A stretch of DNA of 64,000 nt from Micromonospora alfalfae (GCF_022230925.1 NZ_JAKKFH010000007.1:62001-126000); one strand, 5' to 3'. Counted from the first letter of the stretch, positions 26,201 through 38,849 are shown. Notes: generated by a model not told the origin, from the letters alone. Numbers and translations are program-made.

Positions 26201-29084
26201 CCTCGATGAACGCGATGCTCTGGCCGCCACCGGCGGTGTCGGCGCCCGCCTCCCGCTGCACGCCGGGGTCGCCACCGCCGGTGCTCACCGGGGCGCGCCC
26301 GGTGGCGGTGAAGTACTCGGCCTGCTTCTGCTTCGGCTGGAGGACCTCGATCTGCCGGCCGGTCAGGGCACCGGCGCCGCCGGCACCACCCTCGTCGGTG
26401 TAGGTGGCCTCGAAGACCGCGAAGACGTTCGCCTCGGCGCCGTGCCCGGAGGCGAGCGACGTCTGGACGGTGCCGGTGCAGCCGGTGTGCTGCTCCAGCG
26501 GGTGGGCGTGCTCGTCGTGACCGAGCAGCACCTGAAGCTGCACCCGGTCACAGTCGATCTGCCCGTCCTCGGGGTCGGTCACCTTGATCGAGTAGCGGAC
26601 CTGGTCACCCCAGTTGAAGAAACCGCCGTCCGGTGGGAACTCGATGGAGACCGTCGGCGCGGTGTTGCCCACTGTGACCGGCACGTTGGCCACAGCGGTC
26701 CGACCCTTGGGGTTGGTGACGGTGAGCTGGGCGGTGTAGTTGCCCGCCGTGGCGTACGTGTGGGTCGGGTTGGCCTCGGTCGAGGTCTGCCCGTCGCCGA
26801 ACGTCCAGGCGTAGGTGAGCGTGCCACCGTCCGGGTCCCGGGAGCCGGCGCTGGAGAAGGTCACCGTCAACGGTGCCGGACCCGAGGTCGGGTTGGCGGA
26901 CGCCGCGGCGATCGGGGCGCGGTCACCGGCGGTGTAGTCGATCCGGTAGACGCCCGAGTTGTCGTTGTTGCCGCCGAAGCCGCTGCCCCACTCGATCAGG
27001 TACAGCGCCCCGTCCGGGCCGAACTCGAAGTCCATCGGTCGGATCATGCTCATGCCGGTGAGCAGCTGGTTGATGTCCACCAACGACTTGCCGTCGGGGG
27101 TCACCTGCATGGTGTACATCTTGTTCTGGTTCCACTCGCCGAGCAGAGCCTTGCCGTCGTAGTACGCCGGCCACTTGCGGTTCGAGTTCACGTCGGCGTC
27201 GTAGCGGTAGACCGGGCCGCCCATCGGAGCGCCACCGCCACCGATCTCCGGGTAACGCGCGTCACCGGCGTACCCGTAGTCGACAGTCGCCGGGACCACC
27301 GGCGGGAGGTTGGTCAGGCCGGTGTTGTTCGGCGAGTTGTTCACCGGCGCCGCGCAGTCGAACTTCGCGCCGCTCGGGCCGGACGGGAACGTGTAGTCGT
27401 TGTACGCCTCGTTCGTCCCGGTGCAGTACGGCCAGCCGTAGTTGCCCGGGGTGACGATGTTCCACTCGACCAGACCGCGGGGGCCCCGGTTCGGGTTGTC
27501 CGTGTTGGCGTCCGGCCCGTAGTCGCCCACGTACAGCGTGTTGGTCTTCGGGTCGGTGCCGATCCGGAACGGGTTGCGGAAGCCCATCGCGTAGATCTCG
27601 GGACGGGTCTTCTCGGTGCCCGGCGCGAAGAGGTTGCCGGTCGGAACGGTGTACGTCCCGTCGTCCTCCGGGTGGATCCGGATCACCTTGCCGCGCAGGT
27701 CGTTGGTGTTGGCGGAGGTGCGCTGCGCGTCGTAGTCCTGGCGGCCCGACCGCTCGTCCAGCGGCGAGTACGAGTTCGACTCGAACGGGTTGGTGTTGTC
27801 ACCGGTGGCCAGGTAGAGGTTGCCGTCGCCGTCGAAGGTCATGCTGCCGCCGGCGTGGCAGCAGGTGTTGCGTTGGGTGTCGACCCGCAGCACCTGCTTT
27901 TCGCTGGCCAGGCTGATGGTGTCGCCGGTCACTGTGAACCGGGACAGCAGGTTGCGGGTGACCCCGTCGTTCGGGGCGTAGTACAGGTACACCCAGTTGT
28001 TTGTGGCGAAGTCCGGGTCGAGCCGGATGCCGATGAGGCCGTCCTCGTTACCGGTGAAGACGTCCAGGTCGACGGCGGTGACGGTGTTGCCGGTGTCCGG
28101 CTTCACGATCTGCACCCGACCGTCGCGCTCGATGTAGAAGACGCGCCCGTCGGGGGCGATGTCCAGCTCCATCGGGTTGCTGGTGTTGCTGTCCAGCGTG
28201 ACCTTCTCGAAGTTCGAGGTCTTCGAGGCGCCGCAGTCGGCGTTCTCGACGCCGGCCGCGGTGCGGATGCCGCCGAGCAGGTGGGAGAGGAACTGGGGCT
28301 CGGCGTACGACTCCCGGGTGTGCCCCAGGCCCGTGTACCAGGAGCGGCCACCGTCGTAGTCCTGACACCAGGCGACCGGGTGGTCCGCGCCCATCGCACC
28401 GGCGCCGGGGGTGTAGCTCTTCTCGTCCAGGCTGGCCAGCACGTGCACGTCCGGCCGGGGGTTGCTCTGGTAGTTGTACCACTCGTCGAACCGGGACCAC
28501 CGGTCCGGCAATCCGGCCGTGGACGGGTGGGCGTGGTCCTCCACCTTGACGGTGGCCTGCTGGTTCTGCGGGTGGTTGGCGAAGTACGCGCCGACCAGGT
28601 CGCCGTACCAGGCCCAGCTGTACTCGGTGTCCGACGCGGCGTGGATGCCGACGTAACCGCCGCCGGCCTTCACGTAGCGCTCGAACGCCGCCTGCTGGTC
28701 GGCGTTGAGCACGTCACCGGTGGTGGAGAGCCAGATCACGGCCTTGTACTTCGCCAGGTTGGCGTCGTTGAATGCGGCGCCGTCCTCGGAGTTGTCCACC
28801 GTGAATCCGTTGTCGACGCCGAGCTGCTGGATGGCGGCGATGCCGGTGGGGATGGAGTCGTGCCGGAAGCCGGCGGTCTTGGAGAAGACGAGGACGGAGA
28901 AGGGATCGGCTGCGGCCTTTGGCGCCTTCGGCGCCACCTGGCTGACCGGGGCTGCGGCTTTCGCATCCCGTGGGGGAACCTGGGCGGCCGCCTGCGCGGG
29001 CGCGCCGAACAGGGTGGTCGAGGCCATGGCCAGGGAGATCAGGGTTGCGGTGATGGGTACGCGGGCACGACGAGAACGGGACAC
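23253..29084 (-). CDS. Giant secreted multidomain protein: ThuA, glucose/sorbosone dehydrogenase, PKD, laminin-G-like and Ig-like domains
   Basis: The 1943-residue protein has a signal peptide (VPITATLISLAMASTTLFGA, cleaved near AQA). Domains by rough residue: ThuA-like 62-290 (VLVFSKTAGFRHDSI, GGGYVGIHAASDTEY); glucose/sorbosone dehydrogenase-like propeller 300-718 (VGDYGPDANT, GNYGWPYC); PKD 720-808; an Ig-like stretch; CBM6-like 925-1065; PKD 1066-1148; two DUF1349-type concanavalin folds 1153-1556 (DDFNGNSLD, DEFTGSTLD); two or three OmpL47/Ig-like repeats 1563-1815 (FRSTDKAGNVE); a helical tail. It probably binds and oxidises carbohydrate outside the cell using PQQ. GTG start with AGGAGG four bases upstream. 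Confidence 0.9.
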   Translation of the reverse strand: MSRSRRARVPITATLISLAMASTTLFGAPAQAAAQVPPRDAKAAAPVSQVAPKAPKAAADPFSVLVFSKTAGFRHDSIPTGIAAIQQLGVDNGFTVDNSEDGAAFNDANLAKYKAVIWLSTTGDVLNADQQAAFERYVKAGGGYVGIHAASDTEYSWAWYGDLVGAYFANHPQNQQATVKVEDHAHPSTAGLPDRWSRFDEWYNYQSNPRPDVHVLASLDEKSYTPGAGAMGADHPVAWCQDYDGGRSWYTGLGHTRESYAEPQFLSHLLGGIRTAAGVENADCGASKTSNFEKVTLDSNTSNPMELDIAPDGRVFYIERDGRVQIVKPDTGNTVTAVDLDVFTGNEDGLIGIRLDPDFATNNWVYLYYAPNDGVTRNLLSRFTVTGDTISLASEKQVLRVDTQRNTCCHAGGSMTFDGDGNLYLATGDNTNPFESNSYSPLDERSGRQDYDAQRTSANTNDLRGKVIRIHPEDDGTYTVPTGNLFAPGTEKTRPEIYAMGFRNPFRIGTDPKTNTLYVGDYGPDANTDNPNRGPRGLVEWNIVTPGNYGWPYCTGTNEAYNDYTFPSGPSGAKFDCAAPVNNSPNNTGLTNLPPVVPATVDYGYAGDARYPEIGGGGAPMGGPVYRYDADVNSNRKWPAYYDGKALLGEWNQNKMYTMQVTPDGKSLVDINQLLTGMSMIRPMDFEFGPDGALYLIEWGSGFGGNNDNSGVYRIDYTAGDRAPIAAASANPTSGPAPLTVTFSSAGSRDPDGGTLTYAWTFGDGQTSTEANPTHTYATAGNYTAQLTVTNPKGRTAVANVPVTVGNTAPTVSIEFPPDGGFFNWGDQVRYSIKVTDPEDGQIDCDRVQLQVLLGHDEHAHPLEQHTGCTGTVQTSLASGHGAEANVFAVFEATYTDEGGAGGAGALTGRQIEVLQPKQKQAEYFTATGRAPVSTGGGDPGVQREAGADTAGGGQSIAFIEDGDWWSVAPADLTNITEIRFRAASAAAGGRIEVRAGAVDGPVVATAVVPSTGAWQTYTDVSAPVTGAASGSLYFVARDPNGGTGSLFNVNWMDFVGRGVTENGPPVVSATATPATGTAPVTVAFDGTATDAEGDTPLTYAWDFGDGGSATTLDASHTYTSPGTFTATLTVTDSKGAKSYATVPVRVDAPDTSCFGARSDDFNGNSLDKERWTSIVRENQLYSLSGGALRLPTGVGDLYGARNDATNLVLQAAPTGAWEMTTKVTLPVTANYQQAGLLVYGDDDNYAKVDLLYNGSRRVEFIRETAATPRNEAADATAAPAGDTVYLRITSDGTNLTASASGDGQTFTPVGRSAALEGITNPRIGVFALNGGTEAPVVDAAFDSFQVTPDAPAGPVDPSDEFTGSTLDKCRWDAVTREDPSGYRVTDGALRIDVPNGDIYGTDNTGPKNFILQTAPSGDWTLETKVDGSLLNEQYQQAGLLVQADDDNYLKLDFIADNQAGQAVTRRIEFRSEIAGVVQNPQPEAGTLTSAVWHLRLARTGDTFTASYSADGTTWTALTALTNSAVGATPKVGLFTLGANQTASKTASFDYFRLSTKVADETAPVTTAAVSGTPTDGWHTGPVTITLTGADEAGGSGLAGTEYQLDGATTWAAYTAPVAVSGDGEHELRFRSTDKAGNVEATKTVSVKIDATAPVTSATFAPANDAGWHNGTIPVVLAATDAGSGVKTVEWSLDGGAWAPYSTPIEVTGDGQHELLFRSADKAGNVETLKSAVLRIDGTKPTLLVSGLADGQLYGDSQDVRVAWQAVDASSGIASVVGQLDGQAYTSGTLQAMYDLSLGLHELTVTATDKAGNKTTSTVRFFVTTSFRDMQSLLDRFKATGRLSTKAHKQLSNKLDAVRASEAAGDDKAAVRQLTAFRTLASDATLVPEAEVRDVLVRDADAMIVRLGGAASKAGVKANDGDSVKGTGRLGGDATRLAPGRQL

Positions 29085-29362
29085 GCCGCCTCCTGTGTCG
29101 TAGTGACAGAGCTCGAGGGAGTCGGCTCGCCGAAGGCCCTCCCTGATGGAGCCGGTGGTCACACCGTGCCAGGGTGCCCCCACCGACATTTTGTCGAATC
29201 GCTGAACAAATTAATTCGGCTGGCTCGATGTCGGGCAAGATGCGGACGGGTAACGGTTCTGCAACGGGGGGCGACATTCCGAACAGGACTGTATGAAGTG
29301 CCCCATTGGATCTCGCTTGTTTTGACGCGGCCCGGCCGGCCGGCCACCGCCGACCCCACGCC
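29085..29362. other. Intergenic region upstream of the giant secreted protein gene
   Basis: No gene is seen in these 278 bases. They hold an A+T-rich patch (29199-29217) unusual for this DNA and a small palindrome CGACA-TTT-TGTCG (29184-29196), a possible operator or promoter area for the leftward gene. I could not define -10 and -35 boxes. Confidence 0.35.
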
Positions 29363-29391
29363 TTGGCAGGCCGGCGGATCTGTCGTACGGT
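29363..29391 (+). promoter_or_regulatory. Candidate promoter of the thiamine operon
   Basis: TTGGCA and TACGGT are separated by 17 bases, close to the ideal housekeeping pattern. The predicted start of transcription is just before the TPP riboswitch, so the riboswitch would be the first element of the mRNA. Confidence 0.65.
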
Positions 29392-29403
29392 GACACGCAA
29401 GTA

Positions 29404-29494
29404 ACCCACGGGAGCCCGGTGTACCGGGCTGAGAGGGGGGCTGACAGCCCCCGACCGTCGAACCTGATCCGGGTAATGCCGGCGCAGGGAGGAG
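29404..29494 (+). promoter_or_regulatory. TPP riboswitch (THI element)
   Basis: The sequence has the conserved core parts of the thiamine pyrophosphate riboswitch in order: GGGAGCCCGG, GGGCTGAGAG, an optional P3 stem made of GGGGGGCTGACAGCCCCC, then GAACCTGATC, GGGTAATGCC and GGCGCAGGGA. The Shine-Dalgarno of thiE (AGGGAGGAG) overlaps the 3' end of the aptamer, so ligand binding probably blocks translation directly. It controls the following seven-gene operon. Confidence 0.93.
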
Positions 29495-29501
29495 CGTTGC
29501 C

Positions 29502-30128
29502 GTGCCGTCCCTGGGGCGATTGCATCTCATCACCGACACCCGACCGGGTCGCGACCCACTCGCAGTGGTTCGCGCCGCCCTCACAGTGGCCCACGCCGAC
29601 CTGGTGGTGCAGGTGCGGGTCGAGGATTCCGCCACCGACCGCGAGGCGTACGACCTGACCCGGCGGGTGCTGGCGCTCTGCGCGCCGTACCAGGCGACCT
29701 GCCTGGTCAACGACCGGTTGCACGTGGCGCTGGCGGTCGGCGCCGCCGGTGGACACGTCGGCGCCGACGACCTGCCGGTCGCCGCCGCCCGCCGGGTGCT
29801 CGGCCCCGCCGGTGTGCTGGGCGCCACCGCTCGCGCCCCGGGCCCGGCGCGCGAGGCCGTCGTGGCGGGCGCCAGTTACCTGGGCGTCGGGCCGTGTCAC
29901 ACCACAAGCACCAAGACCGGCCTACCGGACCCCATCGGGCCCGCCGGAGTACGCGCCGTCGTCGACGCCGTCGACGTCCCGGTCATCGCGATCGGCGGAG
30001 TGACAGCCGCCCGGGTGCCGGCGCTGCGGGCCGCCGGGGCGTACGGGGTGGCGGTGGTCGGTGCCGTCTCCGCCGCCGCCGACCCGGCACTGGCAACCGC
30101 CGAACTGATCGAGGCCCTGACGTGCTGA
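29502..30128 (+). CDS. thiE: Thiamine phosphate synthase
   Basis: ThiE joins HMP-pyrophosphate and thiazole phosphate. The 208-residue TIM barrel has LHLITD at strand 1, the metal-binding NDR in ATCLVNDRLHVAL, the second metal site GGHVGADDLP, and the phosphate loop VGPCHTTSTKT with VIAIGGV. In the substrate motif Q-x-R-x-K the lysine is replaced by Glu (VQVRVED), which is odd for an active ThiE. The GTG start lies seven bases after the riboswitch-embedded Shine-Dalgarno. The second family member in this operon looks TenI-like, so this is the better ThiE. Confidence 0.87.
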   Translation: MPSLGRLHLITDTRPGRDPLAVVRAALTVAHADLVVQVRVEDSATDREAYDLTRRVLALCAPYQATCLVNDRLHVALAVGAAGGHVGADDLPVAAARRVLGPAGVLGATARAPGPAREAVVAGASYLGVGPCHTTSTKTGLPDPIGPAGVRAVVDAVDVPVIAIGGVTAARVPALRAAGAYGVAVVGAVSAAADPALATAELIEALTC

Positions 30129-31281
30129 CCGGCCGGTCCCCGTCACCGCCGTCGCGCGACCGGGTCCGGCCGGACGTGGCAGTGGTGGGGGCGGGGCCGA
30201 TGGGGCTGGCGATCGCCTGGCGTTGCGCCGCCCGCGGGCTGCGGGTGGTGGTGCACGATCCGGCGCCCGGCTCGGGTGCGTCGGCGGTGGCCGCCGGCAT
30301 GCTCTCCCCGGTCGCCGAGGCGTACTTCGGTGAGCGGGAGCTGACCGGGTTGCTGCTGGCGTCCGCCGCCCGCTGGCCGGCGTTCGCAGCCGAGTTGACC
30401 GGGACGACGGGAGTCGAGATCGGCTACCGGACCGAGGGCACAGTGATGGTCGGGCTCACCGGCGACGACCTGGCCGAGGCGCGCCGGCTGTGGGCGTACC
30501 AGCAGGGGTTGGGTCTGCCCGTGACGCCGCTGCGCCCCAGCGAGCTGCGCGACCGCGAACCGGCGCTCGCCCCACGGGTGCGCGGCGGCGCGTTCGCGCC
30601 CACCGACCACCAGGTCGACCCACGGCTGCTGGTGCCGGCGCTGCGCACTGCCGCGCAGCGGGCCGGCGCGGTGCTCGTGCCGCAGCCGGTCCGCTCGCTG
30701 TCTGATGTGGACGCGCCAGTCACTGTGGTCGCCGCCGGCTGCGGGGCGGCCGCGCTCACCGGCCTGCCCGTGCGGCCGGTGAAGGGCCAGATCCTCCGGC
30801 TCCGCGCGCCCGACGGCGTCGCACCGGGCTTCCGGCACGTGATCCGGGGGTACGCCGACGGCGAGCACGTCTACCTGGTGCCCCGCGCCGACGGTGAGGT
30901 GGTGCTCGGCGCGACCGTCGAGGAGCGCGCGGACACCACTGTCACCGCCGGTGCCGTGCAACGGCTGCTGCGTGCCGGGGTCGACCTGCTTCCCGAACTG
31001 GCCGAGTACGACCTGGTCGAGGCGGTCGCCGGGCTGCGCCCGGGCACCCCGGACAACGCGCCGATCCTCGGGCCGCTGCCCGGCCGACCGGACGTCCTGG
31101 CCGCCACCGGGCACCACCGGCACGGCATCGTGCTCACCCCGATCACCGCCGACCTGATCGCCGACCTGGTGCTCGGCGGCATACCCGACCCGCTGCTCGC
31201 GCCCTTCCGGGCCGACCGCTTCGGCGCTGCCGCCGCGGTGGCCGCGTCGGGCGGCCCTGAACCGACGTTGGAGGGGGACCT

Positions 31282-31291
<10 letters not shown>
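30122..31291 (+). CDS. thiO: Glycine oxidase ThiO
   Basis: ThiO oxidises glycine to the imine that feeds thiazole formation. The 389-residue protein has the FAD-binding GxGxxG motif (VAVVGAGPMGLAIAWR) after a short leader, and a DAO-type fold with the C-terminal GHHRHGIVLTPITADLIAD motif. Its GTG overlaps the thiE stop, so the genes are coupled. Use of ThiO rather than ThiH means an oxygen-dependent, aerobic route to thiazole. Confidence 0.92.
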
Positions 31292-35387
<4,096 letters not shown>

Positions 35388-35444
35388 CCCCTGCCCAGGC
35401 GGGGCTGTCCCGGTGGCGTCCCGGTGTTGCGGGGGCGACGCCGG

Positions 35445-35595
35445 GACGGCCGGCGTGGCTTGGTGCGCATGGCCTCGCGGGGACGGCCGGCGCTGGCCTG
35501 GTGCGCATGGCCTCGCTTGGGGTCGACCGGCCTGGCCTGGTGCGTGGGGTGTCGCGGGGTCGGCTGGCGTGGCCGGTGCGTGGGGTGTCGCGGGG
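35445..35595 (+). repeat. Four degenerate tandem repeats of about 37-41 bp
   Basis: Four units align, each with a GGCCGGCG-like start, GGCCTGGTGCG in the middle and TCGCGGGG at the end (starts at 35445, 35482, 35523 and 35560). The first two are most alike, and so are the last two. They fill much of the 338-base gap after thiC, which contains no gene I can support. Confidence 0.65.
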
Positions 35596-35672
35596 TGATC
35601 GACTCGGGTTCATTGATGTCGGGGTGTCGGGCCGCGTGGGACAGCCCGTTATCAGTGAACCCGAGTCGATCA
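35596..35672. repeat. Inverted repeat, family B
   Basis: The 22-base arms (TGATCGACTCGGGTTCATTG plus AT, and its complement with one mismatch) enclose a 33-nt GC-rich loop. It directly follows the tandem repeats and ends 54 bases before the stop of the leftward gene. The outer sequence resembles the degenerate repeat at 22.5 kb. Confidence 0.85.
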
Positions 35673-35725
35673 AGCGACCGATCGGTGCTTCTGTGCGCCG
35701 TGTGGTGCGGGTCAGCCGCTGTGGG

Positions 35726-38700
35726 TCAGTCGCGGTGGTGTCGACCGGTGGAGCGCAACGACCGGCGGCCGTTCTCCTGCTCGGGCTCGTTGTCCGACAC
35801 CGGCTTGCTCAGACCGGCGACCCAGTCGACGAATTCCTCGTCCTGGGACGCCAGCGGCTCGGTTGCGTCCGACGTCTTCGGGCTCTCCTCGTCGGCGCGG
35901 GCCCGGTTGCGGCGGAACAGCCCACCGAGGCGCCCTCGCCGGGAGGGCTGCTCTGCCACCTTCGGGTGCGTCGGAGTTGCCGACGTGGCGTCGGTAGCCG
36001 CCACATCGCCGGTGCCGGTGGTATCGATGGTGCCGGTGGTATCGGTGGTGCTGCCGGTGGTGGCACTGGCGGTGGCAGCGGAGGGCGCGCCCACCGTGCC
36101 GGGGAACTCCGGCCGGCCCTGGGACTCGGCCGGAGCGGTCGCCTCGCCGTCTTCGGCCGGAGCTGTCCGTGCCGTCGAGCTGTCCTGCGATCCCGCCGAC
36201 CCGCGGCGCCGAGAGGTGTCGAACGCATTCCAGGTGCCGGCCCGGCTCAGGTCCGGCAACGGTGCCCGATGCCGGGGCCTGGGCGTCGGCCCGGTCGGCG
36301 CGTCGGGCCTGCTCGACCCCTCCGATGCCGTCGCCTCCGGCTCGGCGGCCTGCGGTGGCACCGTCCACGTCGCGGTGACGGGCCAGGCCGACGGCGCTGG
36401 CGTCCACCGGTCGCCGTCCGGGTCATTGGCGGCGGTGGCTCCGAACAACCCGGCGACGGGAACGTCCTCGGCAGCGGCCCGCTCGCCGTCGGTGCCACGA
36501 GCGTCGGCGATTGCAGAATCACCGGTCGCAGAGGTCGCAGAGGTCGCAGAGGTCGCAGAGGCCGCGGAGGTCGCGGAGGTCGCGGAGGTCGCAGAGGTCG
36601 CGTCGGCCGGTGCCGCAGTGCTGCCCGTGCCGGCCTTCGGGACCCGCGAATTGGCGTCCGCGCCAACCTGGCTGGCCGCGGTGGTCGGTGCTGGTGTCGC
36701 CCCACTCCCGCTGGTCGGGGTCTGTGCGGCGTCGGTTGCCGTGGTCGGCGGCTCCCTGTCGACCGGCACCTGCGTCGTGCCGGTTTCGGCGGCTGTCGAG
36801 GCGGCCGGTGCTTGCTTCGCGCCGGTGGCGGGGGTGGCCGGTGTTCGCTTCGCGCCGGTAGTGGTTGTCCGGGATGCCGCCGCGCCGGAGGTGGCAGCCG
36901 AGGTGACCTCGGAGGTCGAACTCGACAGTTCACCCACGCTTCCCCGGCTGGGCGCCGGAGTGTCGGTGCCCGCGTCCGAAGCGGTGGTGTCGGCGGACCT
37001 GCCCGGCCGGGTGCCCTTCGCGACGAGGCCAGTGGGCGTTGCGTCGGTGGTCGTCTCGCCTGTGGTTCGCGGGCCGGCAGGGGAGATGTCGTCAGCCACG
37101 TCGGAGGCGGTGGCGTCCGGCTTGGCTTTGGACTTCCGGCCGCGTCGCGGCTTGATCGTCAGGGGCGCCTCAGGCGTGCCGTGGTCGGCCGTGCCCGCAC
37201 TGCTCGCCTCCGTGTTCGTGCCTGACTCCGTGCCCGTCGAGGCTGTGGCTGCGGGACTGGGAGTGTCAGTGCCAGTCGGTGCTGTGCTGGTCGCCTCGGT
37301 GCCGCTGCCCGTACTGGTCGCGGTCGCGCTGGTCGTGACAGAACCGGGTGTGCCAGTGCCGCTTGGAGTGTCGACGGACTTGCGTGTGGCGCGCCCACCG
37401 GTCGGCCTGCCACCGGTCGCCGTGCTGCCGCTCGTGCAAGTCGCTGTGCTGCTGGTCGGCTCGTCGACCGCTCGGCCGCCCGTCGGGGTCGCGGCGTCGA
37501 CGCGTCCGGCCGTTGTGCCGGTCGCTGTGGCGTCGGTGTCGATGCTGACGTCGGTGCCGGCCGAGGGCTCGGTAGTGGCCGGGACATCATCCTGGCGCGG
37601 GGACGTCTGCCCGGCGGCGGTGAACTCACCGGTCGGTGCGGTCAGCCAGGCCGCGGGCTGAGTCGGGGCGGCGGGCTTCGGTGCGGCGGGAGTCGCGGTG
37701 GCGGGCCCCGGACCGTGCTGTCCGCTCGCTGTGGTCTCCGGCCAGTCCCAGTGGGCCGGGACGGTGCGTACGGCATCGGAGTCGCCCGTCGCCCACGGAC
37801 CCGCGACGACGCCGGCGGGCTTCGTGCTGGTGGCCAGTTCGGCGTTTGTCGTCTCGGTGTCGGTGCGCTCGGCGCCGTCTCTGTCGTTCGCCGCGCCGTC
37901 CCGGTCGTGCGCCGCGCTGGGCAGCGCCGGGCCGGCCGGCAGCGGGCGCAGGATGGCGGTGGGCTCGATCGCCTGCGGATCGGCGGTACGGGTGCCCGTC
38001 GGCCAGCGCAGCAGCGCGGCGGCGGCCGCGCCGAGCGCTCCGGCGAGGATCGCGATCAACGAGCCGTAGTAGGGGGCGGCCTGGTAGCGGTCCACAGCGT
38101 CACCCGGACCGGCCGTCAGGTAGGCGAACGCCAGCAGCACCGGACCGGCCACCCCGGTGGCCCCGCTGACCAGTGGAGCCTGGCCCCGCCAGCGAGCCAG
38201 CCCGGCGGTCGCCGCGCCGGCCAGCAGCGCCACGATGGGCAGCAGGAGCAGCGCCAGCCGCTGCGCGGCGGCGTCGTCGAGCCAGCTCGGCTCCAGTACG
38301 CCGAGCCGGACAGTCGGCAGTGGGCCGGCCGTTCCGAGCGACGGGAGGACGGAGATCAGCGCCAGTAGCCAGACCGCGCCGGCCACTGCCGCCATGTTCC
38401 ATCCCAGCTCGGGCCGGAACAGGACGGCGATCGCCGCGCCCGCCCCGATCACCGCACCGACAATGGCGCAGATGCCCACCGCCCAGACCGGGTCAACGGA
38501 GATCAGCTCCGCGGCGCGGGCGGGCTGCATGCAGAGCGGGGCGATGACTGTGGCGCCGAGCGCTGCCGCGCCGCCGACCGCCAACTGCCGGCCGGTGCTG
38601 ACCGCCGGGGCGTCGCGGCGAGCGAGGCGTCCGGTCAGGACGGCGCCAGCGACTGCTGCGTTAGCGGCGAACCAGCCCACCCAGACGAGCTGGGCCGGCC

Positions 38701-38842
38701 ACTGGTTGACTGTCGTACCGGTGAATGCGCCGGTCAGGCGGACGATGCCGAAACCGTACGCGACGCCGAGCTGGCCGGCTCCGGCCAGCACGCTCACCCC
38801 GAGCGCCGTGAGCAGCAGTCTGCCCCAGGTCCGAAAGGCCAT
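35726..38842 (-). CDS. Polytopic membrane protein with very long disordered Thr/Ala-rich tail
   Basis: The 1038-residue protein starts MAFRTWGRLLLTALGVSVLA. About eight hydrophobic segments fill residues 1-285 (for example NMAAVAGAVWLLALISV and GSLIAILAGALGAAAAALL). From residue ~290 to the end the chain is low-complexity, rich in Thr, Ala, Ser, Pro and Gly, with a Lys/Arg cluster (PRRGRKSKAK), an ATS tripeptide run coded by 9-bp repeats, and RRGRLGGLFRRNRAR near the C-terminus. I know no family. The start is chosen by TAACGT seven bases upstream. Confidence 0.75.
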   Translation of the reverse strand: MAFRTWGRLLLTALGVSVLAGAGQLGVAYGFGIVRLTGAFTGTTVNQWPAQLVWVGWFAANAAVAGAVLTGRLARRDAPAVSTGRQLAVGGAAALGATVIAPLCMQPARAAELISVDPVWAVGICAIVGAVIGAGAAIAVLFRPELGWNMAAVAGAVWLLALISVLPSLGTAGPLPTVRLGVLEPSWLDDAAAQRLALLLLPIVALLAGAATAGLARWRGQAPLVSGATGVAGPVLLAFAYLTAGPGDAVDRYQAAPYYGSLIAILAGALGAAAAALLRWPTGTRTADPQAIEPTAILRPLPAGPALPSAAHDRDGAANDRDGAERTDTETTNAELATSTKPAGVVAGPWATGDSDAVRTVPAHWDWPETTASGQHGPGPATATPAAPKPAAPTQPAAWLTAPTGEFTAAGQTSPRQDDVPATTEPSAGTDVSIDTDATATGTTAGRVDAATPTGGRAVDEPTSSTATCTSGSTATGGRPTGGRATRKSVDTPSGTGTPGSVTTSATATSTGSGTEATSTAPTGTDTPSPAATASTGTESGTNTEASSAGTADHGTPEAPLTIKPRRGRKSKAKPDATASDVADDISPAGPRTTGETTTDATPTGLVAKGTRPGRSADTTASDAGTDTPAPSRGSVGELSSSTSEVTSAATSGAAASRTTTTGAKRTPATPATGAKQAPAASTAAETGTTQVPVDREPPTTATDAAQTPTSGSGATPAPTTAASQVGADANSRVPKAGTGSTAAPADATSATSATSATSAASATSATSATSATGDSAIADARGTDGERAAAEDVPVAGLFGATAANDPDGDRWTPAPSAWPVTATWTVPPQAAEPEATASEGSSRPDAPTGPTPRPRHRAPLPDLSRAGTWNAFDTSRRRGSAGSQDSSTARTAPAEDGEATAPAESQGRPEFPGTVGAPSAATASATTGSTTDTTGTIDTTGTGDVAATDATSATPTHPKVAEQPSRRGRLGGLFRRNRARADEESPKTSDATEPLASQDEEFVDWVAGLSKPVSDNEPEQENGRRSLRSTGRHHRD
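36525..36605 (-). repeat. Nine tandem 9-bp repeats inside the coding sequence
   Basis: GTCGCAGAG units (some with C or G changes) follow each other without gaps on the plus strand. Read on the minus strand they encode ATS repeats in the disordered tail of the membrane protein. A whole number of codons per unit means that copy-number changes would not shift the frame. Confidence 0.9.
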
Positions 38843-38849
38843 GTCCGGC

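Noticed and set aside
23946..29393. Very long open frame antisense to the giant secreted protein
   Set aside because: The sense strand has clear domains and a signal peptide; the antisense product is Arg/Gly/Val-rich with no known motif, as expected from high-GC codon bias.
36525..36605. CRISPR-like array
   Set aside because: The 9-bp units have no spacers and are in-frame coding repeats.
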